From Nymphaea colorata (lineage: Eukaryota; Streptophyta; Magnoliopsida; Nymphaeales; Nymphaeaceae), in the NCBI RefSeq assembly GCF_008831285.2, contig NC_045139.1:14056354-14120353 (forward strand): 64,000 nucleotides of DNA. Reading direction: 5' to 3'. Under the pieces are notes generated by a model that saw nothing but the letters and a program-made list of their open reading frames with translations, was not told the DNA's origin and did no database searches. Positions 50,410 through 62,848 of this stretch are shown one piece after another; positions within the stretch are counted from its first letter, which is position 1; each line of letters begins with the position of its first letter. Position numbers and translations under genes: made by a program.

Positions 50410-51358
50410 ATGGCTGCCAAATTGTCTCTGGTCTTGGTGATTGCCTGCACCCTGTATGTGCATGCATTTGCTCAATCCGGTTGCACGGCCACAATCGTCA
50501 GCCAGCTTGCTCCGTGCTTGAGCTACATAACCGGGAACTCGTCCACGCCCGGTTCCTCATGCTGCAGTGGGCTCGACAACGTGGTCAAGACCCAGCCCCA
50601 GTGTCTGTGCCAAGTCATTGGACCCAACGCTGGGTCCTCGATTGGGATCACGGTGAACCAGACGCAGGCAATGGCACTCCCTGCTGCTTGCAACGTTAAG
50701 ACGCCTTCACCTACCCTATGCAGCTGTAAGTACCCCGCCGGCGCCGGAGCCCCTTCAATATGTTACCGACCCTTCACCTTCAACTGGGGAGAAAACGGCC
50801 TCTAACTTTTCTCTTTCCCTCTCTTCGCAGCTATCAGTGGCGGCTCGCCCACTGCTTCTCCTTCCACTCCAACTACTGCACCACCAAGCTCGGTCCTCCC
50901 ATCCCCGCCATCTGCTGCGAACAGTCCACCAGCCACAACAACAGGTAATCATTAATCAACAGGTCCTGACCCACTTGGCTGTGGGTTCATATAAAGCTAG
51001 ACCCAGTTGATCGAGACCACTTCACCCTGGGTCTAAGATCAGGCCCTGACCCACTTGGGTCTGGGTTCATATAAAGCTAGACCCAGTTGATCAAGATCAG
51101 TTTACCCTGGGTCTAAGATCACTTGGGTCTGGGTTCATAAAAAGCTTGAACCCAGTTGAAGACCCTAAAATTAAACGAGCTACATATGTTGATTTTTTAT
51201 GGTCTGAATATATAGATTCTTTACTGGTTGGTATTGCAGGAACATCTCCATCGGTTACTCCTCCAACCAATGGAGGCCCCATGAACTCCGCCCCTTCACT
51301 CATGGCACTCGCTATCGTCTTCCTCATTTCATGTGCTTCTTCTGCTGGGTCCTTCTAG
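50410..51358 (+). CDS. GPI-anchored non-specific lipid-transfer protein (LTPG), array gene 1
   Basis: Three exons, 50410-50725, 50831-50944 and 51240-51358, in phase at T|CT and G|GA, give 182 residues. A signal peptide of about 22 residues (MAAKLSLVLVIACTLYVHAFA) is followed by the eight-cysteine fold (GCTA ... APCLSY ... SSCC ... QCLCQ ... AAC ... TLC). A Pro/Ser/Thr-rich spacer (exon 2) and a hydrophobic tail (SLMALAIVFLISCASSAGSF) fit loss of the tail and GPI attachment. NxT sites are present. The family carries lipids at the cell surface for cuticle or cell-wall deposition; xylogen-type members are similar. Stopping at the first donor would give only a short secreted form. The second intron holds a 2.5-copy 80-bp repeat. 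Confidence 0.92.
50961..51160. repeat. 80-bp tandem repeat in intron 2 of LTP gene 1
   Basis: Copies at 50961-51040 and 51041-51120 are exactly 80 bp apart (AGG.CCTGACCCACTTGG ...), followed by a partial copy at 51121-51160. The unit contains GGGTCTAAGATCA and AAAGCTAGACCCAGTTGATC. Confidence 0.9.
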
Positions 51359-54225
51359 ATTGGAGCTTCCTTTTATCGATTTGCATGTTCCATTTTTCAT
51401 GGAGAGAGCTAGGGATATGGATCTCTGAGACCATCTGATTTTCTGGGCATTGTATTATTCTTATCCTTATTATTAATAAGACGGCGTGTGGTTTATGGTA
51501 CTTGGTGAAATCTCTCTCTCTCTCTCTCTTGCGCGTTTGCTTGCCGTGTGATCCACTGAGGCCAGGCAAACAGACCAGCAGTTTACTTAGGCTCCTAATA
51601 AATATTACAGAACAAAAATATGGGAAAAGAAACTGAAATCTTTTTATGCATGATTGATGGGCGAGATTATTCTTCACTTTGAATGTTTCGTCCCTTCCAA
51701 ACAGGAAAGAATTATTCTCCCTTCACCCATAAAAAGTTTGTCATGTATCGTTTAGCGGACAAAAATGAGAACAAAATTATTTGAGAACAATCGAGAAAAG
51801 ATTGCGGTGTTAGCGCGATAAGTCGTGGTAACGGGCATCCAGATTGACTTATCTGACAATTAATGCTGCCGCCATAAACTCCTCCTGGAAAATTATGCTA
51901 CATTTAAAGAAAAAAAGAAAAGAAAATAATGGTACTTTTACAAAAATTGAAAAACACACTCCCCATCTGGATTTTTTTGAAAATTTCAAGAAATCAATGA
52001 TATTTTTTGGAATAAGAACACTTATTAGTGTACGTTTAAGATTTGTAAAAAAATAAAATAAAATATGATTAAGAAAATATAGGCTTGCCCTCCTTGGATT
52101 TTTTCTTTTTCTTTTTTGCTTTTTTTTTTGGCTCGATTCGAATTGAATGGCGGCGACCGTTGAAAATTAGTCTGGCACGGCACAGAAAAGGAGCAAAACC
52201 CCCTGAAAAATAATATAGGGTTTGTCTCATTCTAACATTAATAAGGAAAAGGAAACAAAAAGTAGATTTTAAAGATCTATCTTCAAAAGCTAAAAAAGAC
52301 CTCAAGTTACTTACCCCCTTTGCAGTAGATGGGGATGCCATGACTTTTCAAACTTAAATATTCTTCGACTGAGCTTGAGTCATAGTGTGTTTAGATTTTT
52401 TTGGTATCTGAACAGTTTACATACGTAAATTCAAGGTGTTGACGGGGGGTTGTTCATTGCCTTGATAAGTAATATGAAAGCATAATCTTGAGTAGGTTGG
52501 CTTGTCCTACCTCCAACCTCTTGTTTGAATCTTCCCTCACCATTTTCATCCTCTTTTCTTCTTTTCACATTTTTATTTTTTCAACTTTCTACTTGCTCCT
52601 CAGTTTTTCCTGATCTTCCTTCTTCTTTTCCACACTCGAATTGCATCTTCAATTGCACCTGTGGTCTCTTTGTTTCTTCTGATCAAGGCTTCTGCAACTT
52701 TTGTTGGGTTTGTCTCCACTTCATCTATCAGTGTCCTTGCTCTTTCGAATAAATGATGGCAATCAATCTGAACGCAATTGGAGACCAAGACCTTTGAATG
52801 CAGAAAAGCTGCAGTGTACAATTTTAATTCTTCTGAATTGCTGTTCTCGATTTTTAAAGTTGGCGAAGCCCATGAAGAAAGCAGTGTTAAATCTAGAAGG
52901 GATCTCTGCTGCAGAATTAAATGACAGTTAAAGTTTTACCTCTCAAGAAACTGTTTGTCTATCTCAAGATAAGTTTCACTTGCACTATCACTAGTTTCCT
53001 TGCAATAGTGTCAGATTCTTGGGAAGTGTTTGACGATATGGCTGTGAGAGATGCGCTCTTGAATTCTACTGAAATAATTGGTTGATCTGCATTGATGCTC
53101 CGAACATAGGAATCATGCTTTTGTTTGAGAAATTAAAGAGAAGGTGGTTAAGCTAACAGTGCCAGCTTTGATTTGTCTGGCCTTCTGCTTTTGCCTACAA
53201 CATCAATTATAAGTTGAGGAAGTTCAAGAGTTCAATTTGCAGCATCTACAATGAATATTCATTAGCATATTATCAAATTCTTTCAAACTTTTCCAGTTGA
53301 TAGGCTGCAATTTCAAGATATGCATGCTAATGCCTGGGTATCGAACTATTGATCTTCAACTCAGAGGTCTTTAAGTCAGAGTCACTAACCAGGAGGGGAA
53401 CTTAGCTCCCGGTGTGACAGCGCCCTTTCACTCATTGGTCTTCCTCTATCTCTGGAAGCATAATTAGAAAAAAGATGCGAATCCCCACTTACCTGGTGCA
53501 TCTGGTTCTCGTCTCCTTAAAAGACGAGGATATCCTCCAAGTGCAGTTGAGATGGGGATCAATTTCCATTTATAAAACGTTGCCAACATAGATTTGTTGA
53601 GCATCTTTGTTAGTTAAGCTCCCACAATTATTGAAAAGAAAAACAGGAGAACACAGTTGAAATTTTGTTACCAACAACCACCAAATCTAAGATTTGTTTA
53701 AGCAAGCAACAGCTAAATGTAACAGAGCATATAGACTTTTATGCAGTCATATATGGGTCAACATCTGTCAATCAAGATAATGGTAATTAGTATATTACCA
53801 CATCAATCATGCAATAGGAAGCAGACGCATCATATTCAGGATGGAGGTTCTGCAATTCTTGGCTGTACAGCTTGTGATCCCATGTAGATCCAACTCTTCG
53901 TATACTTGATTTGAAGATTAAGACCAGTGTCCTCCTGATCCAGTTCTTTATGTGTTGATCTGTATCTCATCCTCTTGGATCCAATCTGGAGATGTCAAGG
54001 TTCCAGATGCACGATTTTGAACCAATTGGTCCAAAACTTATTGTGGATCCAATTTTGAACTTCTGGTTGTTTGGTGGGACATTGACCAAATGAGCCACCG
54101 GTCTCCCATGGAAAAATGAAGCAACAATTTGGCACCATGCATGAAAAATAATTTGGCCTATGGTAACGGACAGCAATTTATCAGATAGAAAGAAACTATG
54201 GTTTGGCTCATAATTTTATAAAGGT
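51359..54225. other. intergenic region between LTP genes 1 and 2
   Basis: AT-rich. A few frames (51844-52056, 52525-52752, 52600-52821 and 52701-52931) lack domains. A tRNA-like SINE candidate lies at 53280-53430. CT repeats near 51510-51528 follow the gene 1 end. No gene is supported. Confidence 0.5.
53280..53430 (-). mobile_element. tRNA-like SINE candidate
   Basis: On the - strand a tRNA-like run has a box-A-like TTAGTGACTCTG, then GTTGAAGATCA and the box-B-like AGTTCGATACCC at tRNA-like spacing. Together with the copy at 14113-14290 it may be one SINE family. No poly(A) tail is obvious. Confidence 0.35.
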
Positions 54226-54358
54226 ACAAGATAACTAAACCTTGATAAAGTATTGAATTATTGACTGGTGCCCATAAATAAATCCAATGATCATATGGGG
54301 TTAGTTAAAGAAAAACATAAGCAAGTGGGCATGGTTGTTGACCCACAAACACCACTTG
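54226..54358 (+). promoter_or_regulatory. promoter block shared with LTP gene 1
   Basis: Starts ACAAGATAACTAAACC and includes GGTTAGTTAAAGAAAAA and GGCATGGTTGTTGACCCACA, matching 50112-50250 in word order and spacing. The match stops being clear outside this block. Confidence 0.6.
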
Positions 54359-54404
54359 ATTAGTACTATCAACCCTAAAATTCATATCTCAGATGTGGCC
54401 TCAC

Positions 54405-54413
54405 CCTATAAAT
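54405..54413 (+). promoter_or_regulatory. TATA box of LTP gene 2
   Basis: CCTATAAAT about 125 bp before the ATG at 54535, as in gene 1. Confidence 0.65.
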
Positions 54414-54534
54414 CCCCCCCTCCCCTCCTGTCCATGGCCACAACCCAGTCAAGCATCTCTCTATACCTTTCGGCCACCGGAAAACCAATACCAACTTTCC
54501 GGCGACCGACAATTCGACGTATCCTTTTGTCGTA

Positions 54535-55708
54535 ATGGCTACCAAGTTGGGTTTGGTCTTGGTCATTGCCTGCACATTGTATGTGCATGCATTTGCTCAA
54601 TCGAGTCAATCCGGCTGCACTGCCACCATTGCCAGCCAGCTTGCATCGTGCATGGGCTACATAACTGGAAGCTCGGCGACACCCGCGACATCCTGCTGTT
54701 CTGGGCTCGACAATGTGGTCAAGTCGCAGCCCCAGTGCCTGTGCCAAGTCGTCGGACCCAATGCTGGGTCCTCGCTAGGGGTCACCGTGAATCAGACCCT
54801 GGCGCTGGCACTGCCTGGTGCTTGCAATGTGAAGACGCCTTCACCCACCTTGTGCAGCGGTATGTAGCAGCCCCGCCCTTCATCACACGATCGATTTAAG
54901 TTCTCGTAAAGACCATGGCAGTCCTCTTTATAGAGGCAATTTTTTTTTAGAAAACACTCATTTTTTGAGGTTCTCAATATTAAAAACTTTGAGAAACTTG
55001 CTAGTAATTATTTTTTACCGCTCTTTTTTGTGCAGCTATAAATGGCGCACCCACTGCCTCGCCTTCTACTCCAACTCAAACACCACCAAGCACCGTCCAG
55101 CCATCACAGCAGTCAACTCAAACACCACCAAGCACCGTCCAGCCATCACAGCAGTCTGTTCCAAGCAGCCCTCCGGAAAAGCCAGCAGGTAATTAAGGAT
55201 TTATTTGATAAATGAAACACAATTCATGAATGTGACCCAAAGATTGTGATGAAACACTTTAAAAAGTGTTTTATTATGAATGTGCTTTATTTTTTTATTA
55301 AATTAATAGAACAGTTACAAACTGTTTTATTTACCAAACTAATTAGATCTAAGGGCGTCAAGAGTCTCAAAGCACTGATCTAAGAAATTGTCACTTACCT
55401 TTGAAGATTAATGGACTTATATAATATCTCGGGCTAGCTGTAAATAGGTCAAACATGTCGTTTTTTTCAGTGGCACCTACATCTGAATTGGATTTGACCC
55501 TCATGTAGTGATCATATCTTCGTTCTTCAATATTTCTAACTGGTGGAGAAGAACTTGAATATGCATACTTCCTTCTGACGTTACTGCAGGCACACCATCC
55601 TCGGTTACTCCTTCGACCAACGGAGGCCCCGCGAACTCTGTGCCTTCTCTGGTGCCCCTCGCCCTCATCTTCTTCGTTTCCTGTGTTTCTGCCGCTTGGT
55701 CCTTCTGA
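54535..55708 (+). CDS. GPI-anchored lipid-transfer protein, array gene 2 (close paralogue of gene 1)
   Basis: Three exons, 54535-54859, 55036-55188 and 55590-55708, give 198 residues. The signal peptide is nearly that of gene 1 (MATKLGLVLVIACTLYVHAFA). The same eight-cysteine order follows, with an inserted SSQ before the first Cys. Both genes have phase-1 introns at the same places, and the last exons are the same length (119 bp). The Pro/Ser/Thr spacer holds a perfect 14-residue duplication (TQTPPSTVQPSQQS twice), and the tail SLVPLALIFFVSCVSAAWSF fits GPI processing. Role as for gene 1: lipid binding at the outer cell surface. Confidence 0.92.
55074..55157 (+). repeat. 42-bp in-frame tandem duplication in exon 2 of LTP gene 2
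   Basis: Units 55074-55115 and 55116-55157 are identical and code for TQTPPSTVQPSQQS each. Gene 1 lacks this, so it arose after the paralogues split. Confidence 0.95.
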
Positions 55709-58063
55709 AATGGCCGCTAGGAGACGTTGTTTCGATCGATTCTTTGTATATTTTGTTTGGTGTTATTGCTTGTGGGCTTTGTGATCATGTGATCGTTGGA
55801 GATTGTATCCTTCTTACCCTCATTAATAATTATTTCTTGGGGTTAAATATTCTCTCTCTCTCTCTCTCTTTCTATATATATATATATATATATATGCGCA
55901 CAACACCTCTTCTTTCAACGAACGTCTACGTATATTATACACACGCCCTTGACAAGGCAGCCTACTCCAAAGAGGGTCTGTGTTATTAAATTCATGGCCG
56001 CTTGAGGAGGAGATTATGACTTCGTTTCGAATGCCGAGCTTTGATTTTTTTTATTTTTAACGGGCCGGGCCGGGCCGACCCGATGCCCAGCGTTAACGTC
56101 AAAGGAAAAATAAAAAATCATTGTTCAAATATGAAAAGAGATTTACTTGATCCAACATTGGGAATAAAAAGGACCTTAAACTGGCAGAGCCGTAGAGCCC
56201 GATATACAAGTCTTGCCCAACCAAAGGGATAGGCATTACTTATCTTAGCTTTACTGGAGAAGCCTTAGAACATTTTATGTCCTTTCTTCCTGGGGATGTG
56301 AATGGGTTGCTAAGATTCTATTATCAAAATGAAACAAGATCTGTTCAATTAGATCCACTAGTACTGGATAAAGCGAAGATATTCTGAATAATACTCGAAC
56401 TTGAATTTGAATTTGAGTTCATCAGATAAAAATCTTACCCGACTCAAAAATAAAATTCGGATCTTAGCCCTGTCAAGAGTCTGGGTCAGAATCTGGATCT
56501 GAAACTGAATCTGGCTTCAATTAAAGAAGAATATTCGACTAATATATACGGTACTCGACTCCAAACTTTGCATCCCTATCCCTCACTTCAAGAATTTAAG
56601 TATGTTTAGTTCAAGTTGTTAGATGGAATCGAAGTTTTCCATAGTTGTGCTTAATTTATTAGAAAACTATTGTCAAAATTTTGGGATGCAAAGTGGAAAA
56701 GACTGTGATTGAGATTGTGGAAATCAGTTTTCCAATCAAATCATCTTTTCAAAAAGGACTAAAAGATCAGCCGATCCAGATTGAACTAAAATATTTTTTA
56801 TCTAAAAAAAATTAAAGTCGAATTTCAAAGAAGAAAAATATAGATATGACCATATCTTAAGAAAAATCAAAAGACTAGACAAAATTTTGAATATAATACA
56901 TAAAAACATTGTTTGTAGGGGTACAATAAACCAATTGACAAAGATAAAAATAATTACCAAATAATAATTTAAATATCAAATGGTGGTGATTTAATTAAAT
57001 ATGAAAATCCAGCTGAGCCAATTCTGATATGCCTACACTGATCAAATTTAGCAAGGGTTTTGATAGGGACATGGTCCAAGTTTATCTGATTGAGGGAGAT
57101 GTTCTTCTCTACTGCTCAAAATGAGGCCTGATGGCCCCTCGTTCCCCATGTCTTTGAGTCTTGAGATGCATCGACATTATTAGAGATAGAAATGGTGCAC
57201 CCTGGCCTGACCAGCTATGCTATGCCACTCGAGGCAAATTGATCCAAAATTATCATAAACACTAATTACCGTGTACATGGAACTCCTCTTTTTTTTCTTC
57301 TCATCACTTTTTCTTCTAATAAATTTTTACTTTAAAAAGAACGTTGAAAGGAAATTCTAAAACACATACTGATTTTAAGCTAATAAAAGGCCCAAGGGTC
57401 ATAAGCTGGGATTATAATGAGATGATTCAAATCATTTTATTTTTCATCTCCGATAGTTTTCACGGCTCTCTTTAAAGATTGCCAACAGTTATATGTTGAA
57501 CTATATATGTTCAACTCTCCTTAATAATATTGAAAAAGCTACGTGTATCTTTAATCTGTTACTATCATCAAATGTTTAGGTGCACTGCGGAAATTTTTTC
57601 CCAAAATAAAATAAGAACTTCTCTTGGGTTGTTCACTTGACCACTGATTCGTCCATGTGGTTGGGCAAAAACACAACCACCATGAGCTGCAACGAGATCT
57701 GGGGGGTTGAACAAAACTACTTTATTTAGTTTATTTTCTCACTCATTTCCACCAACTTCAACCCTAAACAACTTCCAATCTCTTGCTTTCCCATCTCGTA
57801 CTTTTCTAATAAGGAAATTAAACTTCTTTGAAAGTAGGCCAAGTTCATTAACGACCAACGACCATGTAAACATCTTCATTTCTCTTGCCACCTCGCTTAT
57901 CAAATTATTTCTGCTTTAAGGAACTTAAAAAAGAAAAGGTTAGAAACCATATTATTTCGAATATCAATATTTTCACAAAATTTCTTGTAACGAAAATTTT
58001 TACTTTACTCGAAAGAAAAGCAAGTGCAGTTTCAAACAAAAAATTATGCATAAAGAATAGTTG

Positions 58064-58121
<58 letters not shown>

Positions 58122-58974
58122 AAATGTTTTCTTTACAATGATAATATTTAATATGATAAGTTACCCAAATTTAAGAGTGAGTGAATGGTAATTCTGGTAA
58201 TCGGAAAACATCTATAGTCCACTCATGAGAGTTGTTTGATCTATTCTGGTAGACGGTTGAAAGAAAAACAACGACAAAAAGGCATGAACTAATAATAGAT
58301 GAAGAAAATGTCCATTACATTTTTCTCTTTGATTTTCTTTCATCCATCAATATGATAAATTTGATGATGATTGTGAATGCTTTGAGTTATTTTGGATTGC
58401 TAGAGTTACCATTCATTTTCCTAAGTTTAATAAGCAAATCAAAATTAACTTAATGACATTTTAAAACTCTAACAACTGCCACCTGCACTTCATGACATAG
58501 ATATTTTAGCTGCATTCTTACAGGTAAAGCTGTGAAACAACAGCTTAAAAAAACGAGTTTGTAATTAAATAGCAAAAGTTTCCTCTTTGATTTGCATGGC
58601 AAAAATATTTGGTTAGAGTAGGTTTCTGGCTCTCTCTCTATGCAAGTGTGCCATAGTTTTGTTTTAAGTTCGACACTTCCCTTTCTTCCGGCGACGCAGT
58701 TAAGTCTTTTCAGAAAGTGATTTCTTATGCATTTATAGGTTAGGCGAGTTTGATCTTGCACCAGACCCTAAAAGCGGGGATCCTATCAAATCATAGGGGG
58801 TTTTCGTCCAAGATAAGCAATGGGCAATCTCGTCAATTTAAGAGTATGGAGTATCGATATCATAACATCACCAACTACGACCGTGACCAGAGAAGTTTAT
58901 ATATATATCGTTTAGCTTTAGTTATAGTACTGGTAGTTGTTGAACTCCACAATCTACCAAGTATCCAACCTCCT
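55709..58974. other. intergenic region between LTP genes 2 and 3
   Basis: AT-rich, with CT/TA repeats at about 55850-55893, a pocket of GGGCCGGGCC wording at about 56060, degenerate repetitive wording at 56380-56540, and a long (TA)n at about 58064-58119. The - strand frame 58450-58761 has no recognisable domain. No gene is supported. Confidence 0.5.
58064..58119. repeat. TA microsatellite, about 28 units
   Basis: An uninterrupted TA run, the longest simple repeat in the window. A shorter one lies at about 62815-62843 in intron 2 of LTP gene 4. Confidence 0.95.
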
Positions 58975-58982
58975 CTATATAA
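58975..58982 (+). promoter_or_regulatory. TATA box of LTP gene 3
   Basis: CTATATAAAC-type word about 85 bp before the ATG at 59064, in the right orientation. Confidence 0.6.
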
Positions 58983-59063
58983 ACAACCACAACATTCACC
59001 ACTAAGCCATCAACTAATCGGTACCAGTTCTCTGGAAGTCGGATCAGAGTTTAGGCCACAGAG

Positions 59064-60141
59064 ATGGAGATGATGAGCAGGCTGATCACGCTCCTGATCT
59101 TATCGATGGCGGTTTTTCCGGCAGTGTTCTCGCCGGTCTCCGCGCAGATGGTGACGCCCTGTACCATGAGCATGGTCAATGGGTTCACTCCCTGCCTGAG
59201 CTATGTCACCGGAGTCGGCGCTAGTGGCCGGTCGCCGTCCAGTGACTGCTGTGCAGCACTTAGCTCCATGGTCAGCAGCTCATCTGGGTGCCTCTGCCTC
59301 ATCATGTCGGCCAACCCTCCTCTCCAGGCCCCCATCAACCAGGCCTTGGCCGTCGCTCTCCCCCAGGCCTGCGGCATGCCATCCTCAGCCGTCCAATGCC
59401 AAGGTAATTACTCCAACAACCAACCCACTCTAGAGTCCAGACAAACGAAATCAGCCGGGCGCCGAATGTTGCGGGATGTTAAATAATTGTAAAATCTTCT
59501 CTTTAAAACTTTTTAGAGAGAGAGAGACGTCCACTAACAAATTTTTTTTTTTTTCATTATGCAGATAATTCGTCAGCCCTTTCCCCACCAGGTAAAATAA
59601 AATTACAGCTTACATTTCACATGGATTTGGATTTGAAGAATGATAACAAGTAATAATAACGTTGAAGTTTTAAATTATAATGCGCAACTAGTTTACATTT
59701 TTCACTTTGTTTTCTTTTACAGCCTCCGGCATTCCCGGGACAGCAAATCCTCCATCAAGTAAGTAGCATTCAATGAGATCTTGACCCTTGAATCTCCATC
59801 TAACGACCAAGATTCTCTATATGAATTAGAAATGAACCCTGACCATCGATTAGATTATAAACACGATTAATGTTGGACTTCAGAGTTTGAACTCAGAGAA
59901 TACGATCATGGTTCTTTCTCTTGCAGCCGGGCCACCAGTGACAACTACAGATGCGAGCGCACCGGGTGCGGCAGCGGCGCCGCCGGCTCCCGTTCAGGTG
60001 GTTCCGCCACCGGTATTGCCGACACCTACAACCGTGGGAACTGGTTCTCCAAGAACAATACCAAACTCTGCGCAAAAGATCCATGGCTGCTCCGTCTTGT
60101 TCATGCTTGCCTCGCTAGTGCTGGGAAGCTGCATGCTTTAG
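59064..60141 (+). CDS. GPI-anchored lipid-transfer protein, array gene 3
   Basis: Four exons, 59064-59403, 59565-59591, 59723-59758 and 59927-60141, all GT-AG and in phase, give 205 residues. A signal peptide ends at about VSAQ. The eight-cysteine motif follows: TPCTMS, TPCLSY, SDCCAAL, GCLCLI, QACGM, VQCQ. Two tiny exons (27 and 36 bp) lead into a Pro/Ala-rich spacer (APPAPVQVVPPPVLPTPT) and a hydrophobic C-terminus (SVLFMLASLVLGSCML) typical of GPI signals. It keeps only the family motifs in common with genes 1 and 2, so it is an older duplicate or a separate subfamily. Without splicing the first frame would stop early at 59486. The tiny exons are a likely spot for automated gene callers to fail. 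Confidence 0.88.
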
Positions 60142-60748
60142 ATCAAGCCCAGTTGCTTTCTTGCTGTGACTTATATCACGTTGCTTGTGTGCTTCGGCCG
60201 GGATCGGTCACTCAAATAGACACTCGTGTCATGCCGACGACTGCACGAAAGTGGCCGTGTCCATGTGATTATGTGGTTTTTTAGTACGCATTAATGGGCG
60301 AGATGACTATGTATTATTAATTATTGTGTGGAGTTTGAGGGTTTTGTAAAGACTGTTCCGAATTTAAATTTTCGTATTTTATGATCCAAATCCATTATTG
60401 TAGCATTAAGATTTTAACATTCTTCAGAACTGGATCCATGCCGCAGCGTATGATTAGTGGATATGGATATGGACAATGATAAGGAGGTCACGATAGAAAT
60501 TCCTCTCGAAAGGCAACAAAAGGGAAAAAAGAATCATAATGGATCTTTTTCACTGTGCTGGATCGAGGGTCGGTGGGTCTCACTATAGTGCGACCACAAG
60601 CTGAACCTCAGATTTCCTGAAATGCCCCTTTGGAGGGTCGGATCGAATATCAGCACCGGATCTGCTATGCGCTGCCTCACCCGAATTCGCGTCTCACCGA
60701 CTCATCTACCCGCTCTCTCGCGAATCGGTGTCCCAAGAGGAACAGATC
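60142..60748. other. short intergenic region between LTP genes 3 and 4
   Basis: Contains the 3' end of gene 3 and the GC-rich promoter of gene 4. No gene was seen. Confidence 0.5.
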
Positions 60749-60756
60749 TATATAAA
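60749..60756 (+). promoter_or_regulatory. TATA box of LTP gene 4
   Basis: TATATAAA about 86 bp upstream of the ATG at 60835, followed by a CT-rich leader. Confidence 0.7.
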
Positions 60757-60834
60757 ACTCGAGGACCCGTACCATCTCTCTGTCTGTCTCTCTCTCTCTC
60801 TCTCTGACGGCGGCCTTCCTCCGTCACCTGCAAT

Positions 60835-62811
60835 ATGTTGCCATTGCCTCGAGCTTTGGGCGTTCTTGCAGTAATGCCGTTAATTTTGGCGGCGATCACG
60901 GAGCCGCAGGTCGTTCGGGCCGCGGAGGCGCCGTCGAGCGACTGCGCCGAGACGCTGGTGGCTTTCTCGCCGTGCCTGCCGTTCGTGTCGTCCTCCCCGA
61001 ACAACCTGACGTCCTCTCCACCTCCCGGCTGCTGCAAGCCCGTGAATGACGCCTTCCGGACGGACGCCGCCTGCCTCTGCCATCTCGTCTTCAACCGTTC
61101 GCTCCTCGGCTTCCCCCTCAACGTCACGCGGCTCGTCGCCCTCTCCTCCCTCTGCCGCTCGTCTCCCGGCGACAATCGAGACGACGATTCGTCGTCGCTC
61201 TCCCGCCTCTGCTTCTTCCGTCAGTCTCCCTTTCTCTCCTGGTTTCCTTTCCTGTTTCTTGAATTGAATTCGGTTAATGGATCGGGTCAGTATCAGGTGC
61301 TCGACCAGATCCAAACGATAAAAGCAAAGGCGTGGACGGGTAATTGGAGACTGACAGTCCTGACCTCGGCTCAGGGTCTGCCGGAGGCCCGGCCTGACCT
61401 CTTTTCCGGTCTCTGTCGGACTCCAGGGGCCCACTACGAAATATTATTCATGAATATCGTAATTTTTCATATGAGGACCCCCACGATTAGCAATTATATT
61501 TGCATCTCTTCATTTAAAATTCCACGTATGTGTATACTTTATTTGTTTATTTATTTATTCATTTGTATTTGTTTAATTTTATACATATAAAACATTTGAA
61601 TCTGTTCTGTTCACTTAAATTTCTGACTTTGTCGTTGGGCCTATGCCACCTTATTAATTTATTACAGAGCCCGGCGCTTGTGTAATTATACAAAAAAATT
61701 ATTCCTAACTGTGCTTGTGAAATTAAATATTTATTTTCTGAAAGAAATTCAGCCCTACGCATCTGTTGTCTGTGTTTACGATAGGAGCCCGCCTGTGTTT
61801 ACGATAGGATTTCCAAAAGCCCCAAAAACATTGTCTCCTTAAAGCTTTTGAATATTTTATGGTTTTGGAATCTTTTTTACCCATGCAAACGATATGATTT
61901 CGACAGTTTGCAACTTTGGGCCCATGAAAATTGCGGAATTGGTTGCAAGCGGCCAAAATTTTGAAAGTGCAACTTTCTGATCTATAAGCGCTGTCATTGT
62001 CAACATGAGAAAAGGTGTCTTGAGATAGTCAGTCTCAATTATTTTTAGACTAAAATCAAGACATTTGGAAGCGTGACTGTTTTGAGAGTATCCAAGTGTG
62101 TGGATTCGGTCTCACAAATATTGTCGAGGCACTTTATATCTTAAAAGTTATCGAGTGGATCTTATTTCAAATAATTTCAACTTTATTATTGCAACACCCC
62201 TAAAGATGCCATAAGAATTTCAGAATACCAAGGCGTCTCGATTTAGATGATCAGCCAGACTTAGAGTCAGAGAGACCATCGCCATCTCACGACAATTGAC
62301 AACCTGATAACACGATCCGAGCAGGCCCTCCGAGTCCAATTTCATCCTCATCCCACACTGGCTAGTTGGTCTTTAAGCCTGGGCCCTGGGGTCAATTTTA
62401 GCTTGGCCTGGCTGCAATGTGCAATCCAAGCCCAGCCGCCATGTATGCGGGGTGAAATTAGATGTTTCATAAACTTTCAGCTAAAAGGCGTGAACAGTTA
62501 CTTTTTTCTTTCAGTAAGTGTCCCTGTCAATCTTGGATTTGTGACCATAGTTTCCCAAGACGTCCTGACGTTTTCTGACAAATTAAGGTTGATCGGCAAG
62601 ACGGTTTAGAAATTTCAGCATCTCTATATCTTGGTAAATTACAATTAATTGGCTTAAGAAAAAATGGTGCCAAACTAGTGACCAAGTTTTTCTTTCCACG
62701 AGTTTTTTCCCTAGTTACATCTTTATTTAAATTAAATGTGATCTTTTCATGCTTGCAGGATCTGGGGCATTGCCACCATTCCACTCAGGTACCTTATTGA
62801 TTTTTTATTTT

Positions 62812-62848
<37 letters not shown>

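Noticed and set aside
52600-53110. Possible PPR-gene relic (a WEVFDDMAVRDA-like phrase near 53015)
   Set aside because: Only one short phrase resembles a PPR motif; the flanking sequence gives no second motif in any frame.
59401-59486. Reading through the first intron of LTP gene 3 to end at 59486
   Set aside because: This would lose the spacer and GPI tail; a good donor at 59404 and three in-phase downstream exons give the standard family protein.
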